64,000 nt of DNA from Caballeronia sordidicola (GCF_001544455.2 NZ_FCOC02000006.1:62001-126000), one strand, 5' to 3'; positions 16,953 through 26,464 are shown, numbered from the stretch's first letter. Numbers and translations: made by a program. The notes: generated by a model from the sequence alone, not told the origin.

Positions 16953-18209
16953 TCAAGCGGCGCGGCGCACGGCATGCGTCGGCTTCCATAGCAGCGAGAA
17001 CGCGATCGCACCGAAGCCGGCGGCGAGCAGGAACAGGAACGCGAACACGAACTGGCCGTGCGTCGCGTCGACAAGCGCGCCGATCCCGAGCGGGCCGACC
17101 GCCGCTGCCACTTGGCCACCAAAGTTGATGATGCCGGCCGCGCCGCCGACCGCCGTGTCCGGCAGATGTTTCAGCGGGATCGCGAACACGGTGCCGTACA
17201 CGAATGCGTAGCCGATCATGCACAGCGTCCAGAACGTCAGCAGCACCGGCATCGACTCCGCCGTTGCCATCAGCATCAGGAACACGGTGATCATGCATGC
17301 GCCGAACACCATGAACAGGCGCTCACGGCCGTGGCCGACCTTGTCGAGCAGCCAGCCGACGAGGTTCAGGAACACGAACGAGATCAGGTATGGCACAGCG
17401 GACAGCACGCCTGCGTGCAGGATGTCGACGTGGCGCGTCTTGATGAGGAACGACGGCATCCACGAGATCAGCCCGACATAGACGATGTTGCAGAAGAAAA
17501 AGATGATCATCGTCGTGCGTAGTATGGGCGAGCGCAGCAACGCTCCGTAGCCGCCGGCTGCGCGTGCGCGTGCGGTGCCACGTACCGGCTTCTTGACGAT
17601 CAGCCACAGCGCGATCGCAATCGCGACGCCGACCGTGCCGAACATTTCGTACGCGTTGCGCCAGCCGTATGTGTGAATCAGCGCGGCGATGCCGCCGGAG
17701 CCGATCGCGCTGCCGAGCAGCGAGGCGCCGATCACGAGCGACTTCGCACGGGCGCGCTCCTTCACGGGGAACGCCTCGGCGACCGTCACGGTACTCGCCG
17801 GCACGAAGCCGCCTTCACCGATGCCAAACAGCACTCGTATCAGAAGTAGTGACGCGATCCCGCCGGCCGCGCCGGTCAGCGCGGTGAACACCGACCAGCA
17901 CGCGACCGAGAACACGAGGATGGTGCGCGAGCCCATCCGGTCCGACAGCCAGCCCGCGCCGAGCTGCATCAGCGCGTAGCTGATATAGAACGAACTCAGC
18001 GCGAGGCCGGCCATCGACGCGCTTAGCTGGAACTCGTGCGTGATCGGGATGATCGCGACGCTCATCGCGACCCGGTCTGCGTTCGCGAGGATCCACGAGA
18101 GCAGCAGGATCACGAGCACGGCGGTTTTACGCCATGGCGAATACAGCGACGTCACTGAGCCGGGTTCGACGACGAACGGCGCGGCGGGTGCTTCGATGAG
18201 GGTCTTCAT
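16953..18209 (-). CDS. MFS transporter (anion:cation symporter/ACS-type)
   Basis: A 418-residue carrier with twelve predicted membrane segments. The first loop has LADRVAMSVAI-like sequence (written NADRVAMSVAI), loop 2-3 has GWLSDRMGSRTI (the MFS GxLaDrxGxkr signature), and GIGEGGFVPASTVTVAEAFP at helix 4 is typical of the ACS family that imports organic acids (GudP, phthalate, hexuronates). ATG 18209 is preferred; conservation starts after it. It lies between the D-carbamoylase and the M81 peptidase on the same strand and probably imports the substrate of this island. Confidence 0.88.
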   Translation of the reverse strand: MKTLIEAPAAPFVVEPGSVTSLYSPWRKTAVLVILLLSWILANADRVAMSVAIIPITHEFQLSASMAGLALSSFYISYALMQLGAGWLSDRMGSRTILVFSVACWSVFTALTGAAGGIASLLLIRVLFGIGEGGFVPASTVTVAEAFPVKERARAKSLVIGASLLGSAIGSGGIAALIHTYGWRNAYEMFGTVGVAIAIALWLIVKKPVRGTARARAAGGYGALLRSPILRTTMIIFFFCNIVYVGLISWMPSFLIKTRHVDILHAGVLSAVPYLISFVFLNLVGWLLDKVGHGRERLFMVFGACMITVFLMLMATAESMPVLLTFWTLCMIGYAFVYGTVFAIPLKHLPDTAVGGAAGIINFGGQVAAAVGPLGIGALVDATHGQFVFAFLFLLAAGFGAIAFSLLWKPTHAVRRAA

Positions 18210-18304
18210 AACGAGGTGACGAAAAGGGGAATGAGGAAAGCGCATTCGCACGCTGCGCCGGGTGGTGCAGTCGTGTAGTGCGCGTGCGCGCCGGTAGTGT
18301 GCGA

Positions 18305-19252
18305 TTAGCTGTCGCGATGCGGCAGTGGTGCGCCGGAGCCGGTACGCTCGATGATCAACCCGTAGTGCTCGGGCTGGCGATGTTTCGCGAAGTTGAATAC
18401 GTGCTGGCGGAACACGTCGCCGAGATCGAGATCGGCGTTCGCGAAGATGACTTCATCGGCCTCGCCGGACGACCGTGCGACGATCTCGCCCGACGGCGCG
18501 ACGATTACCGAGCCGCCGATCATGTGGAAACCGTCTTCGGCGCCGCACTTCGCAGCAGCGCCGATCCACATCGCGTTTTGGTACGCGGCAGCCTGCAACG
18601 AGATCAGATGCGTGTGCATTCGCAGATGCGGCGGCTCGTTCCAGTAGATGTTCCGCGACGGCGTGTTGTAGCCGAGGATGCCGAGCTCCGCGCTCTGTAG
18701 CGACAGCATCCGCCACGTTTCCGGCCAGCGCCGGTCGTTGCAGATGCACATGCCCAGCTTTGTGCCGAAGCCATCGAACACCGGAAAGCCGAGATCGCCG
18801 ACCTCGAAGAATTTCTTTTCGAGGTGTTGGAACAGGGCGTCCGGTTTGTGGTCCGAGTGGCCGGGCAGATGCACCTTGCGGTATTTGCCAACGATGTTCG
18901 CGTTTGCGTCGACCAGCACTGCAGTGTTAAAGCGGCGGCCGTCCGGGGTTATTTCTGCGTAGCCAAGGTAGAAGCCGACGCCGAGCTCGCGTGCGGCGTT
19001 GAACAGCGGCGCGACGTCGGCATTCGGCATCGCTCGTTCAAAAAAGCGCGCGATCACTTCGTCCTCGCTCATCCAGTAGCGCGGAAAGAACGTCGTCAGT
19101 GCGAGTTCAGGAAACACGACCAGCCGAGCACCGCGGCCCTTTGCTTCGTGCAGCATCGAGACGAGTCGTGCGACGACGCTGCGGCGGTCATCGGCGAGGT
19201 GAACCGGGCCCATCTGGGCGATGGCTAAGCCAAGTTTGCGGGACTTCGACAT
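18305..19252 (-). CDS. N-carbamoyl-D-amino acid amidohydrolase (D-carbamoylase)
   Basis: A 315-residue nitrilase-superfamily amidase. The catalytic triad is visible at Glu49 (VVFPELALTTFFPR), Lys126 (GKYRKVHLPGH) and Cys171 (CICNDRRWPETWR). These numbers and the NDRRWPE context are those of Agrobacterium D-carbamoylases, which convert N-carbamoyl-D-amino acids to D-amino acids, CO2 and ammonia. The ATG at 19252 has AAAGG seven bases upstream. It is the first gene of the leftward island operon, divergent from a LysR gene. With the racemase it would allow use of either enantiomer. Confidence 0.88.
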   Translation of the reverse strand: MSKSRKLGLAIAQMGPVHLADDRRSVVARLVSMLHEAKGRGARLVVFPELALTTFFPRYWMSEDEVIARFFERAMPNADVAPLFNAARELGVGFYLGYAEITPDGRRFNTAVLVDANANIVGKYRKVHLPGHSDHKPDALFQHLEKKFFEVGDLGFPVFDGFGTKLGMCICNDRRWPETWRMLSLQSAELGILGYNTPSRNIYWNEPPHLRMHTHLISLQAAAYQNAMWIGAAAKCGAEDGFHMIGGSVIVAPSGEIVARSSGEADEVIFANADLDLGDVFRQHVFNFAKHRQPEHYGLIIERTGSGAPLPHRDS

Positions 19253-19331
19253 GCTGAACCTTTGGTTTTTCAGTGTCGCCACAATAGCAATCGCCCCTTC
19301 CGGCCGTGAAATAGTTCAAAATTCGTACGGT

Positions 19332-19346
19332 ATAGACGCCGTCTAT
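19332..19346. promoter_or_regulatory. LysR-type operator (T-N11-A palindrome)
   Basis: ATAGACG-C-CGTCTAT is a perfect dyad with seven-base arms. It contains T19333-N11-A19345, the LysR box pattern. It lies between the divergent D-carbamoylase and LysR starts, 29 bases before the LysR ATG, where such regulators bind to control both directions. Confidence 0.75.
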
Positions 19347-19374
19347 GTGAAGGCAATGTGCGCGGAGAGAAGCG

Positions 19375-20316
19375 ATGGATTACGACGAACGGCCACAGCG
19401 TCGACTTACGATGAGCTTGCGACAAATCGAGGTGTTTCGCGCGATCATGCTGACTGGCTCGGTCAGCGAGGCTGCGCGGATGCTGTTCATCGCGCAGCCT
19501 TCGGTGAGCCGCGTGCTCGCGGTGACTGAGGAACGGCTTGGCTTCCCGCTGTTTGAGCGTGCCCGCGGACGGCTGTTTCCGACGCCGGAGGCACGGCGCA
19601 TTTTCGAGGAAGTCGAAGTCGCCTACACCGGCATCCAGCATGTCGACGAATTGGTACACGCGCTGATGGAAGGGCGCAGTGGCAAGCTGAATATTGTCTG
19701 TAGTCCGAGCCTCGGCGTGCATCTGCTGCCACGCGCGATCGCGCAATTTAACCGCCGCTATCCGGAACTGCCGATCCATTTCGAACCGCTCACACACAAC
19801 AACCTCGTGCCGCGCGTGCTGTTCGGCAAGAACTACCTTGGCGTGTCGATGTTCGACATCACACATCCGCATCTCGAATCCGAGCCGCTGGCCGAGGTGC
19901 CGCTGGTTTGCATCAGCCCGCGCGGCTGGCTCGATTCGGACGCACCGACAGTGCGGCTGACCGAGCTACGCGAGCGGCCGTGGATCGACTACCGGCATGA
20001 CTCGCCGCTCGGCCACATGCTCGGCGAGATGTTCCGCAACGAACCCGGCGGCGAGCCGCGTCCACGGCCGGCCGTCGAGGTGCGTTCGTCGATAAGCGCG
20101 TGCGCGCTCGTCGCGGAGAGCGTCGGCGTCGCGCTCGTCGATCCGCTCTGCGTGGACGCGTCGATGCGTACGCGGATCGACGTGCGCCCGCTTTTCCCGG
20201 AAAGGATGCTAAAGGTGCATGCGATCTATGCGCGGGCTGAACCGCTGTCGCATTCGGCTCGCGAATTTCTCGGCGAGCTGCGCGCTGTGCTGCGCGCGTC
20301 GCCGGGTGCGCGCTAG
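19375..20316 (+). CDS. LysR-family regulator of the D-carbamoylase island
   Basis: A 313-residue LysR-type regulator. The N-terminal winged helix covers about 13-75 (LRQIEVFRAIMLTGSVSEAARML with AQPSVSRVLAVTEERLGFPLFER), and the effector-binding domain starts at about 100 (KLNIVCSPSLGVHLLPRAI). It is transcribed divergently from the D-carbamoylase operon across the palindrome at 19332-19346, so it is very likely the local regulator and is autoregulated. An internal ATG (MSLRQIE, 19411) is an alternative start. The inducer is unknown, presumably a carbamoyl amino acid or hydantoin. Confidence 0.88.
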   Translation: MDYDERPQRRLTMSLRQIEVFRAIMLTGSVSEAARMLFIAQPSVSRVLAVTEERLGFPLFERARGRLFPTPEARRIFEEVEVAYTGIQHVDELVHALMEGRSGKLNIVCSPSLGVHLLPRAIAQFNRRYPELPIHFEPLTHNNLVPRVLFGKNYLGVSMFDITHPHLESEPLAEVPLVCISPRGWLDSDAPTVRLTELRERPWIDYRHDSPLGHMLGEMFRNEPGGEPRPRPAVEVRSSISACALVAESVGVALVDPLCVDASMRTRIDVRPLFPERMLKVHAIYARAEPLSHSAREFLGELRAVLRASPGAR

Positions 20317-22435
20317 CGCGGCGCGGTATGGAATCGCCTGGAAGTGTGAATCTTTCTTGCAACTGGTTGCCGGTTTCAGAAAATCGGATTTGGCATAAAA
20401 TAAGGATTTCTTATTAAAATGTCGGTTGTATGATGGCCTTCCGATGACCGACCAGATTCGGAGCTCAATCGCACTGGGTCGCTACGGATCAGGCGATGAT
20501 GTCGCGGGTCTTGTCGTCTGATTAGCAAGCCTGGAAGCGGCGTTCATAACGGGTACGAGTCTGAAAGTCGATGTTGGCACGAGTGCTTGACGGTTGTCTT
20601 CGTCCACCCAGACTCTCAATATCATGAGCAGACCGCGCAGGGCCTGCCGGTCGATTCGCTTGCGGAGAAATGCAAGGCTCGTCATAAGCGGGTGATGTCG
20701 AAAGGCAACGGCGCAATGTGAATGCAGGCCATCGGAGTCATCTAGGTAGTCAAAATTAGCAATGGAGGTTGCCCCGTGGCCGCTCAGGAAGGGACGACTG
20801 TGAATCTTCTTCGTGCGACTGAGCGACTGAACCTGGCCGCCCCGCCTGTCGGCGATTGGCGGAAGCCGACCACCCGGCGCGCAACTTATTGCCGCGCCCG
20901 ACGCGTGTACGAGTACTGATGCGCGAGCCATGCCATCCCGGTTCCGTCCGCCATGATGAAATGCTGTTCTTTCCTGTCTCGGTCAAGTCCCTGATGGCCA
21001 TCGCTTGTCGCAGTTCTCTCTTGTGGTCGTCATCGCGGCCGCTCTTATCACTCTGCCGGTTGCCTCTGCGCAGAGCGTGACCACCTCGGCCTTAACGCCA
21101 AAGCGGGTCTACAAAAAAGAGCCAAAGGAGGCGCGTGCAGCGCCCACGGCGGATCGGAAGAAGCTGGAGAAAACGATTACAAACCAGGCCAAGACCAAGT
21201 CAACTATCCGCAGGATTTGCAGAACGCGGAACACAAGGCGAACTCGAGTTTGGGGTAATCGTTTGATTCGTGAAAAATCTGACGCTTTGACGCAGTGAAG
21301 CCGCTGGATCGGTGGCTTGCGCCATTGTCGATTGCGCGGAAGTGGCCGAACCGCAGAGCCTTACTGCCGAAAACGAAATGGCTCCTATATGCCGGAAATT
21401 CACATGGGGAGAGATTCGATCCGGGATTCCAGGACTGGCTTGACGCATAGACTCTATCAGCGCGGTTGTGGGGCGCGGGGGGCTACCGAGCGAAGATGCG
21501 TTGTTAGAGGAACTTCTAGGGTAAGACGAACAGTGATCTATGCTCCGCTCGTTCAGGTCCATTTCCGTCACATCGCGGTCACCTGCAGTCATTTCGCTGC
21601 CTGTTTCGCTGGTCGTCCGACCGCTTGTACGGCAAAGCCGGCCATTCCCCGCGAATGAGCGATCGGTCGCTCCGGGTCGAGAAGAACCATTCGCCAATAA
21701 CCAAGGTTCACACTCGTCGACACCTAGTCGGGAATGTCGGCAAAGCAACCTTGAAGGGCCGCACGTTCATAGTCGGCCGCCGCCGGCGGCCCACCACTGG
21801 GCGGCTGACTCGGTCGCCATGCCGACCAGACCGGAAGCGCCACACGCGTCAGTTTTTTTTGGTCCTTAGCCGTCATTGTTGTTCCGGTATGGGTAGGATG
21901 TGTTCGGGAAGAGCGGGAGTCAAACCTGGCGGCGCTTTGCGGGCAACTGTTGGAGTCGGCTGCCTGCCGACCCGCCGCAACGGGCCTATCCGTTTAGCGT
22001 CTGTCTATTCCCCGGCAGCGCGAATGACGACGTGCTCCTTCTGATCAGAGAAGCAACCGGCTGCACACTTTTTAGTTGGGGCCTATCAGCCGTTGGCTCT
22101 TCGGAAATGACGAGGTTTATCAACAATTCACTTGCGTTACGCATGCGGAACTTGCCTGGCATCTCACACCACCATCGGCTGGCCGTGTCGGTTTTCCCTG
22201 TTGCCAAGGTGAACCATCTTTCGAGAGGCACGTTGTCTCCAGAGCTTCACACCCAGCAGTTACGCGCCACGCATGTCTAGATAGGCAACGGTTGGTCGCA
22301 CAACCGGTCACCGTACCGGACGCCATTCTTCAGTGTTCGATAGATGACAAGACAAGAGCGAGCTTTGCTGCCCTCTACCACTTACATACAACACGATGGG
22401 CAGCAGCACGTGCCGCACGATCAGCGTTTCCTTAG
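20317..22435. other. 2.1-kb stretch without recognisable intact genes
   Basis: No frame on either strand gives a convincing protein. The open frames present have no conserved motif and lack ribosome sites. A reading on the plus strand at 21,005-21,298 has a secretory-signal-like start, and one at about 21,305-21,448 ends HGERFDPGFQDWLDA; both are probably decayed genes. The region separates the D-carbamoylase island from a porin remnant and looks like eroding DNA. Confidence 0.6.
21005..21298 (+). CDS. Possible small secreted protein (probably decayed)
   Basis: A 97-residue frame from a TTG beginning SQFSLVVVIAAALITLPVAS and then AQS, a plausible signal peptide with an A-x-A-like cleavage site. 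It is followed by a lysine-rich segment (KKEPKEARAAPTADRKKLEK). It resembles the small exported proteins abundant in Burkholderia, but the C-terminus looks random and there is no ribosome site. Treat it as a remnant unless expression is shown. Confidence 0.2.
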   Translation: MSQFSLVVVIAAALITLPVASAQSVTTSALTPKRVYKKEPKEARAAPTADRKKLEKTITNQAKTKSTIRRICRTRNTRRTRVWGNRLIREKSDALTQ

Positions 22436-22774
22436 CGGTACCGCCGCGTTCACAATGTGGAAGTCAACGTGTCGTACTTCGTGGCCCGGTCGGTGTTGCT
22501 CTGCGCGGCCTACGACCACACGCGCGGCAGTTCGTTGGGCGGCAGGGACGGCCCTAAGTACAACCAGTTCGCGGTCGGAGCCGATTACTTTCTGTCGAAG
22601 CGAACTGATGTCTGCGTGGTCGGTATTCTTCAGAAGGCGTCGGATACGCAGTCGGACGGGCACGAAGCAGTCGCGTCGATTAGCACGTTGACGCCGTCGA
22701 TCAGCGATCGCCTGTCGAGGGTCTGGTTGGGTAATTCGACACAAATTCTAGCCGAGATGCTAGGTTGCGCATAA
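22436..22774 (+). pseudogene. C-terminal fragment of a Burkholderia-type porin
   Basis: The frame reads YRRVHNVEVNVSYFVARSV, then AAYDHTRGSSLGGRDGPKYN, QFAVGADYFLSKRTDVCVVG and ISTLTPSISDR. This matches the last beta-strands of Gram-negative trimeric porins (compare YNLTKRTDVYMQVAYQRAS in the intact porin at 51209). An in-frame TAG at 22433-22435 precedes it, the upstream barrel is gone and the terminal strand ending in Phe is lost. It is a dead fragment. Confidence 0.75.
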
Positions 22775-22979
22775 CTTCTTCCTGATCTGTGCGCGGTGAC
22801 GTATCTGCTGGCGCAAGGGCGAGCTTCTCGTACGGTCGAATCGTCTTCATATCGAAACCTGTTGGAGTGGACCGGTCTGCAGTTTCAATCGGGTCGAGAT
22901 ACCGTTGAACGTTTCACACACTGCGGGACCGCACGAGACGCTGATGTGCCACTATACGAAGTAAGACGATATGGTGTAT

Positions 22980-23426
22980 TCAGTCAAGACCCGACAGAAA
23001 CCGAATATCGCTGGCACGCAACTTTCTTCCGTCGAACGACCTTAGTTCTATTTTTTTCAGCGGGTGTTTCGTCTTCTTGTCCACCAACGGAGAGGCCGGC
23101 TCTCCGGGTTTGAAGGCATGAGCGAGGCCCCACTGCCCCAGACTTATGAGCACCGGTGCGAGCGCCTGCCCCTTCGAGGTCAATGAATATTCCTCGTAAG
23201 CGCTTCCGTCGGCTGCGGGCTGGATTTCGAATATCCCTTGCTCCACCAGTGCCTTGAGCCTCGCGCTGAGACTGCTCTTTGCGGCACCGAGACTGCGTTG
23301 AAAGTCGTTGAATCGGGTCACGCCGCTTAGCGCGTCACGGACAATAAGCAGCGTCCACCAGTCGCCAATGATGTCAAGGCTTCGGGCAACCGGGCACTTC
23401 TCCTCAGTCAAGCTCTTGCGTCTCAC
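22980..23426 (-). CDS. HxlR-family transcriptional regulator
   Basis: A 148-residue HxlR/MarR-like winged-helix repressor. It begins VRRKSLTEEKCPVARSLDII, with the conserved family cysteine, followed by GDWWTLLIVRDALSGVTRF and the recognition region LGAAKSSLSARLKALVEQGI. GTG at 23426 is chosen because GGAGG lies seven bases upstream and the family start RRKSL follows directly; an ATG at 23465 would add 13 atypical residues. It is divergent from the SDR at 23739, the usual arrangement for a HxlR regulator controlling a redox gene in response to electrophiles. Confidence 0.88.
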   Translation of the reverse strand: MRRKSLTEEKCPVARSLDIIGDWWTLLIVRDALSGVTRFNDFQRSLGAAKSSLSARLKALVEQGIFEIQPAADGSAYEEYSLTSKGQALAPVLISLGQWGLAHAFKPGEPASPLVDKKTKHPLKKIELRSFDGRKLRASDIRFLSGLD

Positions 23427-23738
23427 TTGGTTACCTCCAATACCCACATCGGCAGCGGTAAACACAATTTATGATGCCGCGCATCACATCCCAGTCACGA
23501 TGATACGCCAGCCGGTTTCATCATCAAACCGGAGGTCCATGCTGGAACACGCAGATATTTCCGCAGGCGTGTGAACCCCGGATACGGCAGATCTCCTTCC
23601 GTCGGGGTCCACTTGCATGAGTGGAGTGACTAGCTCATAATCGGTCTAATTATTGGACCAGTTTGTGGTGAAAAAAACGAAGCCAAACGCGCTGTGTCCC
23701 GAAGAACCGTTGGTTTTATCTACTCATCGGAGGAAGAA
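23427..23738. promoter_or_regulatory. Divergent promoter region between HxlR and SDR genes
   Basis: A 312-base gap with no gene. Near its right end, an AT-rich segment contains TAATCGGTCTAATTATTGG followed by ACC, which includes the short dyad GGTC-N9-GACC (about 23,642-23,658) and the flanking ATGAG/CTCAT repeat (about 23,617-23,638). These are candidate HxlR operator elements overlapping the SDR promoter. The assignment is by position only. Confidence 0.4.
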
Positions 23739-24488
23739 ATGCCTAACCTTGAAGGAAAGATTGCAGTTATCACTGGTGGAAACTCTGGAATAGGCCTCGC
23801 GACAGCCAAAGTCTTTGTGAAGGAGGGGGCGCGCGTTTACATTACGGGCCGCAGGCAGGCAGAGCTTGACGCTGCAGTCGCTCTTCTGGGACCACGTGTG
23901 ATCCCCGTGCAGGGCGATGTCTCCAAACCGGCCGATCTCGATCGGCTGTATGACCAGATTCGCGATGAGGCGGGACGGGTCGACGTTGTCTTCGCCAACG
24001 CTGGTAGTGCCACGTTGGCGCCACTTGGCAGCCTGACGGATGAAGACGTCGACTATCAGTTCGATGTGAATGTGAAGGGCGTGATCTGGACGGTCCAGAA
24101 GGCCCTGCCGTTGATGGGGCCAGGTGCGTCGGTTATCTTGAACGCTTCGATCGTCGCGACAAAAGGCTGGGCCAACTGGAGCGTCTACAGCGCGACCAAG
24201 GCGGCTGTTCGTTCGTTCGCGCGAACCTGGTCATCTGACCTTAAAGGCCGCGACATTCGTGTCAACGCCGTCAGCCCGGGCGTGATCCTGACGCCCGGCC
24301 ATGAAAAGACGGGCCTCCCGCGTGCGGAACTCGAGCAGTTCTACACTTACGCTGCCGGCATCACACCGCTGAGCCGGGTTGGCAACGATGACGAGGTTGC
24401 CAAGGTCGTCGCGTTCTTGGCATCGAACGACAGCAGCTTCATGACGGGCAGTGAGATCTTCGTCGATGGTGGATTCGCGCAAATCTGA
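23739..24488 (+). CDS. SDR-family oxidoreductase
   Basis: A 249-residue classical SDR with ITGGNSGIGLAT at about 11-22, the NAG motif in VFANAGSATLAPLG, and catalytic Ser...YSATK. The C-terminal GSEIFVDGGFAQI is typical. ATG 23739 follows CGGAGGAAGAA; an upstream in-frame start at 23694 lacks a ribosome site. The Arg after the glycine loop (GRRQAELD) suggests NADPH. It is intact in an otherwise decayed region and probably controlled by the divergent HxlR regulator, as in aldehyde/electrophile-response pairs. Confidence 0.88.
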   Translation: MPNLEGKIAVITGGNSGIGLATAKVFVKEGARVYITGRRQAELDAAVALLGPRVIPVQGDVSKPADLDRLYDQIRDEAGRVDVVFANAGSATLAPLGSLTDEDVDYQFDVNVKGVIWTVQKALPLMGPGASVILNASIVATKGWANWSVYSATKAAVRSFARTWSSDLKGRDIRVNAVSPGVILTPGHEKTGLPRAELEQFYTYAAGITPLSRVGNDDEVAKVVAFLASNDSSFMTGSEIFVDGGFAQI

Positions 24489-24614
24489 CGCAGCGATCCG
24501 GCCAGCTGGCCCTGGCCGGATCAAGCTGAAACCAGTGTAGGTTGTCACCAATGCCGGTATGTCGCCTTTATTGCGCAGATAACTCTCATCATCCGCTCCG
24601 CCACGGCATGCCAT

Positions 24615-25392
24615 TTAGCAGTCTTGAGGTTCAACCCGTTCCACGGGGAGCAACCATACCGGAGCGGGACGACGATTGCCTGCGAGACTCCTTCTACAAG
24701 GGTATTGTCCGGCAATCGAATGGCGCGAGATATCGGCAGCCCAATCGCCGAAGACTTTCAGTTTCGTCTGCAAATGTCTGTTGGACGGGTACAGCAGGTG
24801 CAACTCATGCCGTGGACGATTCCATTCTTGCAGTAGCGGCACCAGTACGCCGCGCTCTATGTAAGGGCGTGCCATGAAGCCATACGTCTGGCTGATTCCG
24901 AGCCCTGCTATCAGGGCCGTGAGGCGAGACGTGCTCTCATTGACTGCAACTGTAGTGCCTCGACTGATCTCGAATGTCTCATCGTCGCGATGAAACAGCA
25001 GCGGACGTGATTTTCCCGTCATGGACGAAAAATAACTAATCAACGAGTGTCCATGTTCCAGTTGCTGCGGGTGAGCGGGGCGGCCATGTGCCGCGAGATA
25101 AGCGGGGCTCGCGCAGGTTACGTAATCGAACTCGGCAATACGCTTTGCCAACAGCGAACTGTCGGGTAGCGTGCCGGCGCGGATGACGCAATCGACTCCT
25201 GCTTCGACCAGGTCTACGGGGCGATCGCTCACGCCGAGATAAAGCTGGATATCTGGATAGCGCGCGCGGAAATCGGCTAGAGCGGGTATCAGGATCAGGT
25301 CAGCGAGTGACGACCCGATGTCGATACGCAGGCGTCCGCGCGGTTCCACGCGGGTATGTGCGGCTAGCGCATCCATATCATGCACTTCGTCG
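24615..25392 (-). pseudogene. LysR-family regulator lacking its DNA-binding domain
   Basis: The readable protein begins about MDALAAHTRVEPRGRLRIDI and covers the LysR effector-binding domain (LADFRARYPDIQLYLGVSDR, then DCVIRAG, LLAKRIAEFDYVTCASP). The frame stays open further upstream, but that sequence is antisense to etfB/etfA and not LysR-like, so the helix-turn-helix and linker (about 85 residues) are lost. The deletion endpoint is at about 25,393, where the 3' end of etfB begins on the other strand. It is non-functional as a DNA-binding regulator. Confidence 0.75.
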
Positions 25393-25395
25393 CCG

Positions 25396-25446
25396 GACGT
25401 GAATACACTGGTCGAGAAGCTGAAGACCGAAGCGAACGTGCTGTAA
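25396..25446 (+). pseudogene. etfB: 3' end of etfB (electron-transfer flavoprotein beta)
   Basis: The last 16 codons read DVNTLVEKLKTEANVL and stop at TAA 25444-25446, matching the conserved C-terminus of EtfB. The stop is 17 bases before the etfA ATG with AAAAAGGAG between, the normal etfBA spacing. Everything upstream of 25,396 has been replaced by the truncated LysR gene, so this marks a deletion or recombination junction. Confidence 0.7.
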
Positions 25447-25463
25447 AAAGGAGCGAAAGGCAG

Positions 25464-26394
25464 ATGACGATCCTGATAATAGCGGAACACGACAACGCCA
25501 CGCTGAAGGCGCCGACGCTGAACGCGGTGGCGGCGCAGCAGATCGGCGGCGAGATGCACGTGCTGGTGGCGGGCCACAACGCGCAGGGCGCGGCACAGGC
25601 AGCTGCGGCGGTGGCAGGGGTTTCGAAGGTGCTGCTGGCGGATGCGCCGCAGTTGGAGACGGGGATGGCGGAGAACGTCGAGGCGACGGTTCTGCAGGTG
25701 GCGAAGGACTACACACACATTCTGGTCGGCTCAACGGCGGCGGGCAAAAACGTCGCGCCACGCATTGCGGCGAAGCTGGATGCATCGCAGATCAGCGACA
25801 TCACGGCAGTGCTGGGCGCGGACCCGTCCGAGCGTCCGATCTATGCGGGCAACGCGATCGCGACGGTGCAGTCGGCGGATCCCATAAAAGTGATCACGGT
25901 GCGTACGACGGGGTTTGACCCGGTGGTGACGGCGGGCGGCAGCGCGGCAATCGAGACGATCGGTGCGGCGGCGGACAGGGGGCGTCGCAGTTTGTGGGCC
26001 GGGAGGTAACGAAGCTAGAGCGCCCAGAGCTCACGGCGGCAAAGATCATCGTATCGGGTGGACGGGGGCTGGGCAGCGGGGAGCACTACACGCAGGTGCT
26101 GGAGCCACTGGCGGACCGTCTGGGGGCGGCGCTGGGCGCGTCGCGCGCGGCGGTCGATGTAGGATTCGTGCCGAACGACTATCAGGTAGGGCAGACCGGC
26201 AAGATCGTAGCGCCGCAACTGTACGTGGCCGTGGGGATCTCGGGGGCGATCCAGCATCTGGCGGGGATGAAGGACTCGAAGGTGATCGTGGCGATTAACA
26301 AGGACGAGGAGGCGCCGATCTTCAGCGTCGCCGATTACGGGCTCGTCGGCGATCTGTCACGCTCGTGCCGGAACTGGTCAAGGAGCTCTGCTAA
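25464..26394 (+). pseudogene. etfA: etfA (electron-transfer flavoprotein alpha), two frameshifts
   Basis: EtfA is recognised from MTILIIAEHDNATLKAPTLN through the FAD domain ([63 protein letters not shown]). The frame breaks near 25,976, after [12 protein letters not shown] where [10 protein letters not shown] should follow, and again near 26,358, where CTGTCACG appears to lack one T before [11 protein letters not shown]. The natural stop is TAA 26392-26394. EtfA/EtfB pass electrons from acyl-CoA dehydrogenases to ETF-quinone oxidoreductase. This copy is broken; a functional copy is presumably elsewhere. Confidence 0.85.
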
Positions 26395-26421
26395 GCACGC
26401 CGTAGCGCCTTGCTGGACCAG

Positions 26422-26464
26422 AAAACGGGGTGCCATGGTTATATACCGAGGCACCCCGTTTTCA
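26422..26464 (+). terminator. Intrinsic terminator after etfA
   Basis: AAAACGGGGTGCC (26422-26434) pairs perfectly over 13 bases with GGCACCCCGTTTT (26450-26462), loop 15 bases, T-rich on the 3' side. It is a bidirectional-looking terminator 27 bases past the etfA stop and remains intact although the genes around it are decayed. Confidence 0.85.

Noticed and set aside
20482..20931. 149-residue minus-strand open frame
   Set aside because: No motif, no ribosome site and no neighbours supporting it; it lies in a decayed region.
21200..21748. 182-residue Ser-rich minus-strand open frame
   Set aside because: Composition looks like random GC-rich sequence, and no family was recognised.
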